64,000 bases of DNA, from contig NZ_RBWY01000001.1 in assembly GCF_003634275.1 (NCBI RefSeq), forward strand, positions 803,955-867,954, in the 5' to 3' direction. Shown piece after piece: positions 29,533 through 38,332 of the stretch. Below the pieces are notes generated by a model. It saw only the letters and a list, made by a program, of their open reading frames with translations. It was not told where the DNA came from and did no database searches. How positions within the stretch are numbered: the stretch's first letter is position 1; every line of letters begins with the position of its first letter. The position numbers and the translations under genes were made by a program. This stretch comes from Orbus hercynius. GTDB taxonomy: Bacteria > Pseudomonadota > Gammaproteobacteria > Enterobacterales > Orbaceae.

Positions 29533-30261
29533 ATGAAAAAAGCGTTACTCGCCATTGCATTAGCCGGTACTGTATTTAGTGTATCAGCAAAAGATCTTAC
29601 ATTTGGTATGGAAACGACTTATCCACCATTTGAATATAACAATGAAAATAACCAATTAGTTGGTTTTGATGTTGATATTGCCAATAAAATTTGCGCGAAT
29701 TTACAATATACCTGTAAATTTGTGAATCAATCTTTTGATAGCTTAATTCCAAGTTTAAAAACACGTCGTATTGATGCAACAATATCTGGTATTGATATTA
29801 CGCCGGAAAGAAGCGAACAAGTCGATTTTACGCAAGCATATTATGATAACTCCGCGCAGTTTATAACCTTAAAAGGAGCTTTTAATGCAATTGATCAGCT
29901 TGATGGTAAACGCGTTGGTATTCAAAACGGTACTACTCATCAAAAATACTTAATGGACAAATTTCCACAACTTGAAGTTGTCAGCTACGACAGCTATCAA
30001 TATGCTGTTCTTGACTTAAAAGCCGGTAGAATTGATGCGATATTCAGTGATTCCGCTGTTGCTGATGAATGGTTGAAAAAAGATAGCGACTTAGTTGATC
30101 TTGGTGAAAAAGTCGTTGATCCTGAGTACTTTGGTTCAGGATTAGGTATTGCCGTTCGTAAAGGTAACACCGATCTGCTTGAACAATTTAATAACACATT
30201 AACCGAAATGAAAAATGATGGTAGTTATGATGAAATTTATGCTAAGTGGTTTAGCAAATAA
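29533..30261 (+). CDS. artI: arginine ABC transporter periplasmic binding protein
   Basis: The 242-residue family 3 solute-binding protein has a signal peptide MKKALLAIALAGTVFSVSA, probably cleaved before KDLTFG. Family marks are METTYPPFEY (near residue 27), the RRIDATISGIDITPER loop, and GIQNGTTHQKY. It resembles ArtI/ArtJ; I use artI by operon position (P-I-Q-M). AAGG lies seven bases upstream. An intrinsic terminator follows, so it should be made in excess over the permease subunits. Confidence 0.93.
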   Translation: MKKALLAIALAGTVFSVSAKDLTFGMETTYPPFEYNNENNQLVGFDVDIANKICANLQYTCKFVNQSFDSLIPSLKTRRIDATISGIDITPERSEQVDFTQAYYDNSAQFITLKGAFNAIDQLDGKRVGIQNGTTHQKYLMDKFPQLEVVSYDSYQYAVLDLKAGRIDAIFSDSAVADEWLKKDSDLVDLGEKVVDPEYFGSGLGIAVRKGNTDLLEQFNNTLTEMKNDGSYDEIYAKWFSK

Positions 30262-30288
30262 TTGCTCGTAACTGACATCAATTTTTGT

Positions 30289-30313
30289 CGCCGCGTTATG
30301 CGGCGCTCTTTTT
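30289..30313 (+). terminator. intrinsic terminator/attenuator between artI and artQ
   Basis: CGCCGC (30289-30294), loop GTTAT, GCGGCG (30300-30305), then CTCTTTTTTT. It lies within the operon, 28 bases after the artI stop and before artQ, so it probably lets through only part of the transcripts. Confidence 0.85.
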
Positions 30314-30336
30314 TTATGGCTTGATAATAATTTATT

Positions 30337-31095
30337 ATGTTTGATTTACTTAACCAGTTTCCTTTAATAGAGGCGACTAAAACAACATTACTCATAGCAC
30401 TAATCTCACTAGTATTTGGATTAGTCTTGGCATTTATGATAACGCTATTAGAGCTAGCACGATTTAAGCCACTTGCTTGGTTTGTATCGATTTTTGTTAT
30501 TATCATTCGAGCCTTACCAGAAATTTTAGTGGTCATTGCTATTTATAATGGTATTCCACTATTATTGATTTTTATTGCTGATAACATATTAAATGGCGGT
30601 ATGGATATCACCATTCCTCTCTATTTTACCCAGTGGACTATCCACCTTGAGATTACTGACTTTAATATTAGCCCTATTTTTTGTGGTATTGTTGCACTTA
30701 GCCTTCTTTATGCCGCCTATGCTTCGCAAACTCTTCGCGGGGCATTTAAAGCGGTTCCAACAGGTCAAATCCAAGCAGCTCAGGTGCTTGGACTGAGTAA
30801 ATCAAGAACCTTGAGACGTATTATCATTCCGCAAATGTGGCGTCATGCATTGCCTGGACTTGGTAATCAATGGCTAGTTTTATTAAAAGATACCGCCTTA
30901 GTATCGCTCATTACCGTAAACGATATTATGCTACAAACTAAAACGACGATTGCGAGTGATAATCAACCATTTACAGGATACTTAATTGCCGCCGCCATTT
31001 ACCTTGTTATCTCAATGATCAGTCAAAAAATTCTTGATGCATTAGAGAAACGTTCATTATATTTTGAACAACCACAACATTTGGTTAAGGAATAG
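30337..31095 (+). CDS. artQ: arginine ABC transporter permease ArtQ
   Basis: The 252-residue inner-membrane permease of the HisMQ family has the EAA loop near residues 145-165 (FKAVPTGQIQAAQVLGLSKS) that docks on ArtP. It is somewhat longer than E. coli ArtQ (238), with an insertion around the INGG-like INMD region (LNGGMDITIPLYFTQW). artM begins nine bases later, so translation may be coupled. Confidence 0.94.
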   Translation: MFDLLNQFPLIEATKTTLLIALISLVFGLVLAFMITLLELARFKPLAWFVSIFVIIIRALPEILVVIAIYNGIPLLLIFIADNILNGGMDITIPLYFTQWTIHLEITDFNISPIFCGIVALSLLYAAYASQTLRGAFKAVPTGQIQAAQVLGLSKSRTLRRIIIPQMWRHALPGLGNQWLVLLKDTALVSLITVNDIMLQTKTTIASDNQPFTGYLIAAAIYLVISMISQKILDALEKRSLYFEQPQHLVKE

Positions 31096-31103
31096 GTGCT
31101 AAT

Positions 31104-31778
31104 ATGACACTTCAAGGTTACTTCTTAACATTATTACAAGGCCTCCCTGTTACATTATCATTAAGTGTAGCAGGTATATTTACCGCCTGTCTTTTAGCGA
31201 TTATCCTTTCGCTCTTGCTCTCATTAAATAAAAAATATTTAAATAGAGTGATTCGCGCTTATTTAATTGCCTTTACCGGCACACCTTTACTGGTCCAGCT
31301 GTTTTTAATTTATTATGGTCCGGCACAATTTAATCAAATTAAGCAATATCTACCCCATTTATGGAGTTTATTATCTTCACCTTGGTTCTGTGCTTATCTG
31401 GCTTTATCGCTCAATAGCGCCGCTTATACGACTCAAATTTTTTATGGCGCACTAAAAGCCGTGCCATCAGGTCAATGGCAAGCATGCTCCGCACTTGGAA
31501 TGACTAAGTTTCAATCGCTACGAATTATTTTACCTTATGCCCTAAAACGTGCAATGTCATCTTATTCTAACGAAGTTATTTTTGTCGTTAAAGGAACCGC
31601 GTTGGCATCGACTATCACCCTAATGGATGTGATGGGCTATAATCAGCTATTAAATGGTCGCTATTATGATTTTTCGATTTTGATATTAACTGGCTTAATA
31701 TATTTAGTTATTAATGGGCTATTAAGTGTTATTATGCGATTAATTGAATGGCGAGCATTAAAATTTGAACGAATTTAA
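31104..31778 (+). CDS. artM: arginine ABC transporter permease ArtM
   Basis: The 224-residue permease pairs with ArtQ to form the membrane channel (E. coli ArtM is 222). The EAA motif is ALKAVPSGQWQACSALGMTK, and FTGTPLLVQLFLIYYG is the typical early family block. AGG sits seven bases before ATG. It is the last gene of the art operon; uvrC begins 43 bases later without a visible terminator, so some readthrough is possible. Confidence 0.95.
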   Translation: MTLQGYFLTLLQGLPVTLSLSVAGIFTACLLAIILSLLLSLNKKYLNRVIRAYLIAFTGTPLLVQLFLIYYGPAQFNQIKQYLPHLWSLLSSPWFCAYLALSLNSAAYTTQIFYGALKAVPSGQWQACSALGMTKFQSLRIILPYALKRAMSSYSNEVIFVVKGTALASTITLMDVMGYNQLLNGRYYDFSILILTGLIYLVINGLLSVIMRLIEWRALKFERI

Positions 31779-31821
31779 TTGTCGTCAAGCTTCCACAACA
31801 GACCTCTACTGATCACTAATT

Positions 31822-33663
31822 ATGGATAACGTTAAATTTGATGCAGCATCTTTTTTAGCCACAGTACCCCATTTACCGGGTATTTATCAGATGTTTAATG
31901 ATAAAGACATCATCATTTATGTTGGCAAAGCAAAAGATCTGAATAATCGTTTAAAGAGCTATTTTAATAGTAGCAAAAAAACGCTTAAAACAGACATTTT
32001 AGTCAGTCAAATTCATCATGTCGAATTTACGTTAACCCATACCGAAACAGAAGCTTTACTACTTGAACAAACCTACATCAAAAAATACCAACCACGCTAT
32101 AATGTGCTACTGAAGGATGACAAAAGTTATCCTTTTATTAAACTCAGTAAAGAAACGCACCCACAACTTTCGCTGTATCGTGGCTCAATTAATAAAAAAC
32201 AAGATGAATTTTTTGGTCCTTATCCGAGCTCTTATGGCGTGAAACAAATTTTAGCGTTATTACAAAAAATGTTCCCGATTCGCCAATGCACAAACACCAC
32301 TTATATGAACCGTACTCGGCCCTGCTTACAATATCAAATAAAGCGCTGCCTTGGCCCTTGCGTTGCAGGACTGGTCAGCGACCATGATTATAATGAGCAA
32401 GTCAATTATGTACGGTTATTTTTACGCGGTGAAGCAGATGAAATTGTCAACATCATCACCCACGATATGCAACAAGCTAGTGCGGCACTGAATTTCGAAA
32501 AAGCGGCACAATTACGTGATCAGCTAAACGCTATTAATCAGATTAGAGAAAAACAAGTTATCTATAATAATAATGATAATTTAGATGCCATTGGTTTTCA
32601 CTATCAAGCAGGGATTGCCTGTGTTTATGTGCTGTTTATCCGCAGTGGCCAAACATTTGGTCACCGCGCTTATTTCCCGAAAGTGCCATCAAATACTGAA
32701 CTTGAAGAAGTGATTGAAACCTTTTTAGGTCAATTTTATTTACAAGGCGATGCTAATCGTAATATTCCGAAAAAAATCTTACTCAACTACTCATTTTCAG
32801 ATAAAAAAGCGATGGAAGACACCTTATCACAAGTAGCTAATCACCAAGTTAAACTGGTTGATGAACCAAAAGGTGATAACTTAAAGCTGCTATCAATTGC
32901 CATTGAAAATGCGCAAAAAGAGGTCAAAAACAAGCAACTGCAAAGTTCAACCATTAAGCAACGCTATGAAGCGTTAAAACAATTTTTAGGCATTGAACAG
33001 ATTAAACGCATGGAGTGTTTTGATATCAGCCACTTTATGGGTAAAAATACGATTGCTTCTTGTGTGGTTTTTGACGATAAAGGCCCAGTAAAATCAGAGT
33101 TTAGGCGTTACAATATTAGCGGTATTACCGAAGGTGATGATTATGCTGCTATGGATCAAGTGCTAAGTCGCCGCTATAACAAAAAAGATCTTCCAGAAGA
33201 GAAAATTCCCGATGCCATCTTTATTGATGGCGGTAAAGGGCAGCTCAATCAGGCAATCAAATTATTTGACTCGATGGATGTCAACTGGAACAAAAACCAC
33301 CCGATTTTAATCGGAGTTGCTAAAGGTTCTGAGCGTAAAGAAGGTCTGGAAACACTTTTTTTTCAAGCGCACGGTGTCGGACATTATTTAGATTCACACT
33401 CCCCTGCACTGTTACTGATTCAGCAAATCCGTAATGCTTCACATGATCACGCCATAGTGGGTCAACGCTTAAAAAATGCGAAGCAACTAACCGACAGCGT
33501 ACTTGAACATATTGAAGGCGTAGGCAGTAAACGCCGCCAAGCCCTATTAAAGCATTTTGGAGGACTTCGAGAACTGAAAAATGCCACAATAGACGAAATT
33601 GCACAAGTACAAGGAATATCGAAATCTTTAGCACAAAAAATTTATGATAATTTGCAGCAGTAA
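31822..33663 (+). CDS. uvrC: excinuclease ABC subunit C
   Basis: The 613-residue UvrC (610 in E. coli) makes both incisions in nucleotide excision repair. Domains in order: GIY-YIG nuclease at about 15-95 (GIYQMF...IIYVGKAKDL), Cys-containing linker (CLQYQIKRCLGPC near 170), UvrB-binding UVR motif at about 205-240, RNase H-like endonuclease at about 250-540 (CFDISHFMG, FIDGGKGQ, HDHAIVGQR), and a C-terminal helix-hairpin-helix pair (about 555-610). pgsA follows, as in E. coli. Confidence 0.97.
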   Translation: MDNVKFDAASFLATVPHLPGIYQMFNDKDIIIYVGKAKDLNNRLKSYFNSSKKTLKTDILVSQIHHVEFTLTHTETEALLLEQTYIKKYQPRYNVLLKDDKSYPFIKLSKETHPQLSLYRGSINKKQDEFFGPYPSSYGVKQILALLQKMFPIRQCTNTTYMNRTRPCLQYQIKRCLGPCVAGLVSDHDYNEQVNYVRLFLRGEADEIVNIITHDMQQASAALNFEKAAQLRDQLNAINQIREKQVIYNNNDNLDAIGFHYQAGIACVYVLFIRSGQTFGHRAYFPKVPSNTELEEVIETFLGQFYLQGDANRNIPKKILLNYSFSDKKAMEDTLSQVANHQVKLVDEPKGDNLKLLSIAIENAQKEVKNKQLQSSTIKQRYEALKQFLGIEQIKRMECFDISHFMGKNTIASCVVFDDKGPVKSEFRRYNISGITEGDDYAAMDQVLSRRYNKKDLPEEKIPDAIFIDGGKGQLNQAIKLFDSMDVNWNKNHPILIGVAKGSERKEGLETLFFQAHGVGHYLDSHSPALLLIQQIRNASHDHAIVGQRLKNAKQLTDSVLEHIEGVGSKRRQALLKHFGGLRELKNATIDEIAQVQGISKSLAQKIYDNLQQ

Positions 33664-33864
33664 TTAAGCAATTATCTAACGTCAACACGCTAAAATAACA
33701 TTCATCACATTGATCCGGCTGATCTTTAAAAATTTTTTAATGATAATTTTAATTAAAGTATTGAAAGATTGAAATGTTTAGTGCAACATGATGTTATACT
33801 ACCAGTTAAACAATGCTATAACATTTCATTTTGATGTGTTTAATATTAATAATTAGAGTCTGCT

Positions 33865-34419
33865 ATGAAACTCAATGTGCCAATCTACTTAACACTATTT
33901 CGGGTTATCTTAATTCCGTTCTTTGTTTTAGCGTTTTATATTCCAGGTAGCTGGTCTGCTTTTTTTACTGCCCTGATATTTTTAATTGCAGCACTTACCG
34001 ATTGGTTTGACGGCTATCTAGCGAGGAAACTCGGTCAAACAACTCGCTTTGGTGCTTTTTTAGATCCGGTTGCTGACAAAATCATGGTGACAATTGCTTT
34101 AGTATTAATTACTGAAGATTACGATGCCTGGTGGGTAACAATACCAGCAATTATCATGATCTCTCGTGAAATAATTATTTCTGCATTACGTGAATGGATG
34201 GCGGAAATAGGCAAACGCAAAAATGTTGCAGTCTCGTACATAGGTAAAGTCAAAACTGTCGCCCAAATGACCGCTTTAACTTGGTTATTATGGCAACCAT
34301 GTGATTGGGTCATTTATGCCGGCTTAATTGCCCTTTATGTTGCCGCAGCACTTACCCTCTGGTCAATGTGCCAATATTTATGGGTTTCACGTGACGACCT
34401 GCTAAATTCCGATGACTGA
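33865..34419 (+). CDS. pgsA: CDP-diacylglycerol-glycerol-3-phosphate phosphatidyltransferase
   Basis: The 184-residue membrane enzyme makes phosphatidylglycerol phosphate, the committed step to PG and cardiolipin. The CDP-alcohol phosphatidyltransferase signature is complete: D49-G50, A53-R54, G63, D67 and D71 in [20 protein letters not shown] plus LDPVAD. Length matches E. coli PgsA (182). GAG lies six bases before ATG. The position after uvrC and before tRNA genes is conserved with E. coli. Confidence 0.96.
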   Translation: MKLNVPIYLTLFRVILIPFFVLAFYIPGSWSAFFTALIFLIAALTDWFDGYLARKLGQTTRFGAFLDPVADKIMVTIALVLITEDYDAWWVTIPAIIMISREIIISALREWMAEIGKRKNVAVSYIGKVKTVAQMTALTWLLWQPCDWVIYAGLIALYVAAALTLWSMCQYLWVSRDDLLNSDD

Positions 34420-34523
34420 TTTAAAAATAATCAATTAATCATCAAAATGCAAAATTATAGTTGATGTTACCGTTTATAACCGTATAATACGCTGGTTTTC
34501 AACGGTAACATTCTGTTAAAAAC

Positions 34524-34610
34524 GCCCGGGTGGTGAAATCGGTAGACACAAGGGATTTAAAATCCCTCGGCCTTTGGGCCGTGCGAGTTCAAGTCTCGCC
34601 CCGGGCACCA
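34524..34610 (+). tRNA. tRNA-Leu (UAA)
   Basis: An 87-nt class II tRNA with acceptor GCCCGGG/CCCGGGC, anticodon TAA within GGGATTTAAAATCCC, a long variable arm, T loop GTTCAAG and encoded CCA. It closely matches E. coli leuZ, which also lies downstream of pgsA. Confidence 0.97.
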
Positions 34611-34626
34611 TTTATCTTATCTCTAT

Positions 34627-34702
34627 GCGGGAATAGCTCAGTTGGTAGAGCGCAACCTTGCCAAGGTTGAGGTCGCGAGTTCGAACCTCGTTTCCCGCTC
34701 CA
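34627..34702 (+). tRNA. tRNA-Gly (GCC)
   Basis: A 76-nt tRNA with acceptor GCGGGAA/TTCCCGC, anticodon GCC in CCTTGCCAAGG, T loop GTTCGAA and encoded CCA. It is 16 bases after tRNA-Leu and probably cotranscribed. The tRNA-Cys found in the E. coli cluster is missing here. Confidence 0.97.
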
Positions 34703-34711
34703 ATTATTAAT

Positions 34712-34819
34712 TTACAGTTTTTTACTGTTTTTAAGTTGCAGGTAATCAATATCATTTGCGTTAATCGAGCACATCGCATAAGTTGCCAGCATCCCAACCA
34801 TCTGTTCTACCTTAGTCAT
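34712..34819 (-). CDS. candidate 35-residue small ORF, unknown
   Basis: The ORF has a good ribosome site: AAGGG six bases before ATG 34819. The 35 residues start MTKVEQMVGMLATYAM and end LKNSKKL. I recognise no family. The reading frame runs toward the tRNA genes and stops ten bases short of tRNA-Gly on the opposite strand. It could be a genuine small protein or the head of a decayed gene. Length alone is no evidence for coding; the ribosome site is the only positive sign. Confidence 0.3.
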   Translation of the reverse strand: MTKVEQMVGMLATYAMCSINANDIDYLQLKNSKKL

Positions 34820-35342
34820 ATCTATCCCTTATTATGGTTTATCACATTCTCACAGTCTAATTAGTTCTGTTTATACAACAACGCTAATTGCACCGATCAA
34901 TCAACGATAACGATTACAGCCACTATTAAACTTATACGTAAAAATAGATCTCATTTTTAGTAAAATTTTAGTTAAATTTAATGCTAAAATGGCAAACTAA
35001 CACATATGACTCATGATTTAGTGCGAATTGTTGCATCAATAATGTGATATTTTTTTAGCATTTTCATATTAATTTAAATTTATTTTTTCAGTAAAAAAAA
35101 CAATTCATCAATAATGAACTTTATAAACCAGAAAAAATCTTTTAAGTTTATTTAACTGCGTTATTATCTTTTATCTACCATTTTATTCTTTTGGTGAAAT
35201 AAAAAAAACATGAGCACGTCCATCTTATACCGTGTACTATTTTGTCTATTTTCCACGTTCCTTCTCATCTTCTGCTTTAATCCGTTTCAGACTATAATTT
35301 GCCGGCATTTTAATCAATACGCTGAATATAAGGAGATTCACG
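34820..35342. other. AT-rich intergenic region before the M20 hydrolase operon
   Basis: I see no gene, RNA or repeat that I can support in this stretch. It is very AT-rich with poly-A and poly-T runs around 35090-35100 and 35202-35208. An ATG at 35210 opens a hydrophobic reading frame, but it runs into the M20 gene in another frame and lacks a clear ribosome site. The region ends with a strong AAGGAG (35331-35336) serving the GTG start of the next gene. Confidence 0.5.
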
Positions 35343-36509
35343 GTGTCTTACCTAACACAAGAAGCTTTAGACCAATTGTCAGCCATACGGCAAGATATTC
35401 ACACCTATCCAGAAATTGCTTATGAAGAGAAAAGAACAGCGGGTATTGTTGCCAACTATTTACGCCAATGTCATGTCGATGAAGTGCATGAAAATGTGGG
35501 TGGTTATGGTGTTGTTGGCATCATTAATGGTAAAAAACCCGGAAAAAGTATTGCGTTACGTGCAGATATGGACGCGTTAGCAATACAAGAAGTTGTACCA
35601 CAAGGTGAAGAGCGTCCTCATTGCTCTGTAATACCGAACCGTTTTCATGGTTGTGGTCATGATGGCCATACCGCCATGTTACTCGGCGCAGCGAAATATT
35701 TAGCCGAGCAACGCAATTTTGCGGGCCGAGTCGTATTGATTTTTCAGCCAGGTGAAGAAAATTTAAGTGGTGCAGCTGAAATGCTAAAAGATGGATTAAT
35801 GACGCGTTTTCCCTTTGAAGAAGTCTATGGCGTACATAACACATTTGATTTACCATTAGGGCATATCACAATTAATGACGGCCCTGCGCTTTCTGCATTG
35901 GATAATTTTACTATCAATATTAAAGGTAATGGTAGTCATGGTGCAACGCCGCATCTATCAATTGACCCAATTATGATCGCAGCCAAGCTGATTACTGATT
36001 TACAAACGATTGTGAGTCGTAACGTTCCACCATTACAGTCAGCAGTATTAAGTTTGGGTGCAATTGAAGGTGGAACAACCTTTAATGTTATTCCTGATTT
36101 AGTACAACTTAAAGGCTGCCTACGTTCATATAATGATGATGTACGCCAGTTGCTTAAAACACGGATGCAAGCGCTCGTAAAAGCAACTGAAATCGGATTC
36201 AATTGCCAGATAGCACTGAATTTTGTATTAAGTTGCCCTGCCGTAATTAATGATACAACTTTGGCAATGAGTGTATATAACGGCATTAAAAAGCAAATGG
36301 GCGCTGACAACGTTAACCTCAGTGTTGTGCCACAAACCCCTTCAGAAGACTTTGCTTTTTACCTGCAACATGCGAAAGGAGTTTATGGATTTATTGGTAT
36401 CAATACGGCTAAGCCGGTACATCACCCAGAGTATGACTTTAATGACAAGGTGATCCCTTTTGGCGTTGCGTTTTGGGCCTCTGTGGTACAAGCACGTTTA
36501 CCCTTATAA
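35343..36509 (+). CDS. M20-family amidohydrolase (hippurate/IAA-amino acid hydrolase type)
   Basis: The 388-residue metallohydrolase of peptidase family M20D removes N-acyl groups from amino acid conjugates. Metal ligands are visible in FHGCGHDGHT (C104, H106), the E138-E139 pair of FQPGEEN, and the late HHPEYDF His. The dimerization domain occupies about 180-290 (GNGSHGATPH). The start is GTG 35343, fixed by AAGGAG about seven bases upstream. The next gene, an MFS symporter, begins 25 bases later and may import the conjugate or export a product. The exact substrate is unknown. Confidence 0.9.
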   Translation: MSYLTQEALDQLSAIRQDIHTYPEIAYEEKRTAGIVANYLRQCHVDEVHENVGGYGVVGIINGKKPGKSIALRADMDALAIQEVVPQGEERPHCSVIPNRFHGCGHDGHTAMLLGAAKYLAEQRNFAGRVVLIFQPGEENLSGAAEMLKDGLMTRFPFEEVYGVHNTFDLPLGHITINDGPALSALDNFTINIKGNGSHGATPHLSIDPIMIAAKLITDLQTIVSRNVPPLQSAVLSLGAIEGGTTFNVIPDLVQLKGCLRSYNDDVRQLLKTRMQALVKATEIGFNCQIALNFVLSCPAVINDTTLAMSVYNGIKKQMGADNVNLSVVPQTPSEDFAFYLQHAKGVYGFIGINTAKPVHHPEYDFNDKVIPFGVAFWASVVQARLPL

Positions 36510-36533
36510 TAAAATCTAATTTAGTGAGTCGAT

Positions 36534-37871
36534 ATGAATACATCCCAATCTTTACGTAAAGCTCGTTATCGGGCGATTATGGTGTCGGTTCCAAGTAACA
36601 CCATGGAATTTTACGATACCACGATTTATGCATTTTTCGCGATCTACTTTGCTGGGCATTTTTTCCCTTCAGATAATCAACTGATTTCACAAATATCAGC
36701 TTATGCGGTTTTTGGTTTAAGTTTTTTTGTCCGCCCATTTGGCGGCATTCTAGTGTCTTACTATGCGGATAAAATAGGCCGTAAGCCAATCGTTGCAGGA
36801 CTAACTTTAGTGATGGCACTTACCACAGGTTTGGTTGGTTTACTGCCAACTTATGCGCAAGCGGGTATGCTTGCGCCAATTTTACTGATTCTTTTACGGC
36901 TAATCCAAGCCGTTGCAATTGGTGGATTATTTTCGACTACCACCGCCTTTTTAATGGAGTTTGCACCGCCCAATAGACGCGGTTTTTTTACCAGTATTCA
37001 AATGTTAGCGCAAGCATTAGCGCCGATTATTGCCAATATTGTTGCGTTATCAATGCAATATACTATCGGCCATGAAGCGATTGTGGATGTCGGTTGGCGT
37101 TTACCGTTTTTAATCGGCTTTATTACGGCACCTTTAAGTTATTATATCTATAAGTGTGTTGATGAAACGCCTGATTTTTCAGACTATATTAAAAAAACGG
37201 AGCTTGCGCGTAGCAAGAGTAATGTGGTGCAATTAACCATCGGCCAAACATTAAGACAACCTGTTTACGTTGCACAAATTCTACGCTGTATTGCGCTCAA
37301 TATGGTCGGAACCGTCTCATTTTATGGGGTATTTGTCTATTTGCCGGGCTTTATTCAATCATTATTACGATTAAGTGATATCCAACGCTACTGGATATCG
37401 CTGATAACGCCAACCTTTACGCTATTTGGTGTAGCACTTAGCGGTTATTGTAGTGATAAACTATCACGTAAAACGGTGATGTTAAGTGGGATCACCATTT
37501 TTGGTATCGCCTTTTTTAGTTTTTTCTACTATTTAACAGCAGGTAATGCCAACTATAACGGCGCATTAATTGGCATGTCAATTATCGGATTTTCGATAGG
37601 AGCGCATTGGGGAGTAGTACCGATCATGTTCTCTGAGTCTTATCCGGTCGCAATTCGCGCTTCAGCCATTTCGATCACCTATAACACTGGCGTTGTTTTA
37701 TTTGGTGCCATGACACCCACTTATTTAAGTATTTTGACCATGTTTTTCGGCGATACGCCAATGAATCCAATAATATACATTGGTACCAGTATTGTTGTGA
37801 GTTTTATTGCCGCCTTAGTCTGGCGTAAAGCAAGTGATTTGAAAGTACCAGAACAGCTAACATTAAGCTAG
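36534..37871 (+). CDS. MFS metabolite:H+ symporter family transporter
   Basis: The 445-residue 12-span protein has MHS-family marks: PSNTMEFYDTTIYAFFA in span 1, FFVRPFGGIL with YYADKIGRKP after span 2, and the RRGFFTSIQM segment before span 5. This family takes up carboxylates, betaines, shikimate or dicarboxylates with protons. It is translated 24 bases after the M20 amidohydrolase, so it most likely moves that enzyme's substrate or product. A GC-rich hairpin follows. Confidence 0.9.
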   Translation: MNTSQSLRKARYRAIMVSVPSNTMEFYDTTIYAFFAIYFAGHFFPSDNQLISQISAYAVFGLSFFVRPFGGILVSYYADKIGRKPIVAGLTLVMALTTGLVGLLPTYAQAGMLAPILLILLRLIQAVAIGGLFSTTTAFLMEFAPPNRRGFFTSIQMLAQALAPIIANIVALSMQYTIGHEAIVDVGWRLPFLIGFITAPLSYYIYKCVDETPDFSDYIKKTELARSKSNVVQLTIGQTLRQPVYVAQILRCIALNMVGTVSFYGVFVYLPGFIQSLLRLSDIQRYWISLITPTFTLFGVALSGYCSDKLSRKTVMLSGITIFGIAFFSFFYYLTAGNANYNGALIGMSIIGFSIGAHWGVVPIMFSESYPVAIRASAISITYNTGVVLFGAMTPTYLSILTMFFGDTPMNPIIYIGTSIVVSFIAALVWRKASDLKVPEQLTLS

Positions 37872-37896
37872 TCCCTGACTAATATCAAGCCACTTG

Positions 37897-37916
37897 GTGG
37901 GGGCGTGCTCCCCCAC
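37897..37916 (+). terminator. GC-rich hairpin after MFS gene
   Basis: GTGGGGG (37897-37903) pairs with CCCCCAC (37910-37916) around a six-base loop, 25 bases after the stop. There is no U tract after it (TATTAAG), so its terminator role is likely but not certain. Confidence 0.6.
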
Positions 37917-38332
37917 TATTAAGCCAAGTTAAATCGAGCTAAACAAATCCATATTTTAGTGGATGCGATGGTTGTGACAATAGATGATAACACATCGTTA
38001 AAAAAGCCAATAGTCCGCACCAAAAACGCTATTTTATTATTTGCATCATATATTGTAGTATCGCGATAGTAGATAACAGAAAAGTTATGGTACTACATTA
38101 ATGATTTTTGTCTGATGAGCTATCTGATATTTAATACGATATCTGTATCAAATTTTGGTATTCACTCGCTTGTGTTATGACTTGTTAATAGTATTAGGTG
38201 TAGGCTCAAGATCGTAGCAACATCGGCTATAATGACTAATATTTAAGGCGTGATAGCGAAATGTTAACTGAATTGCTCTTCCTTAATATATGTAATAAAT
38301 GATAGACCATAAAATTTAGAAAGGATGTTGAT
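37917..38332. other. intergenic region before the beta-lactamase gene
   Basis: No gene is firmly supported. A 33-codon ORF (37968-38069, plus strand) ends in a hydrophobic run (AILLFASYIVV) but has no good ribosome site, and I do not call it. A 10-bp palindrome TATCGCGATA sits at 38059-38068. Nothing resembling Tn3 or IS ends is visible, so the beta-lactamase is not in an obvious transposon. Confidence 0.45.

Noticed and set aside
35210-35425. Hydrophobic 71-codon ORF before the M20 hydrolase
   Set aside because: It has no clear ribosome site, overlaps the M20 gene in another frame and shows no family pattern.
37968-38069. 33-codon ORF with a hydrophobic C-terminus
   Set aside because: Only a weak GTGGA precedes it and the frame is short in AT-rich DNA; not enough to call a gene.
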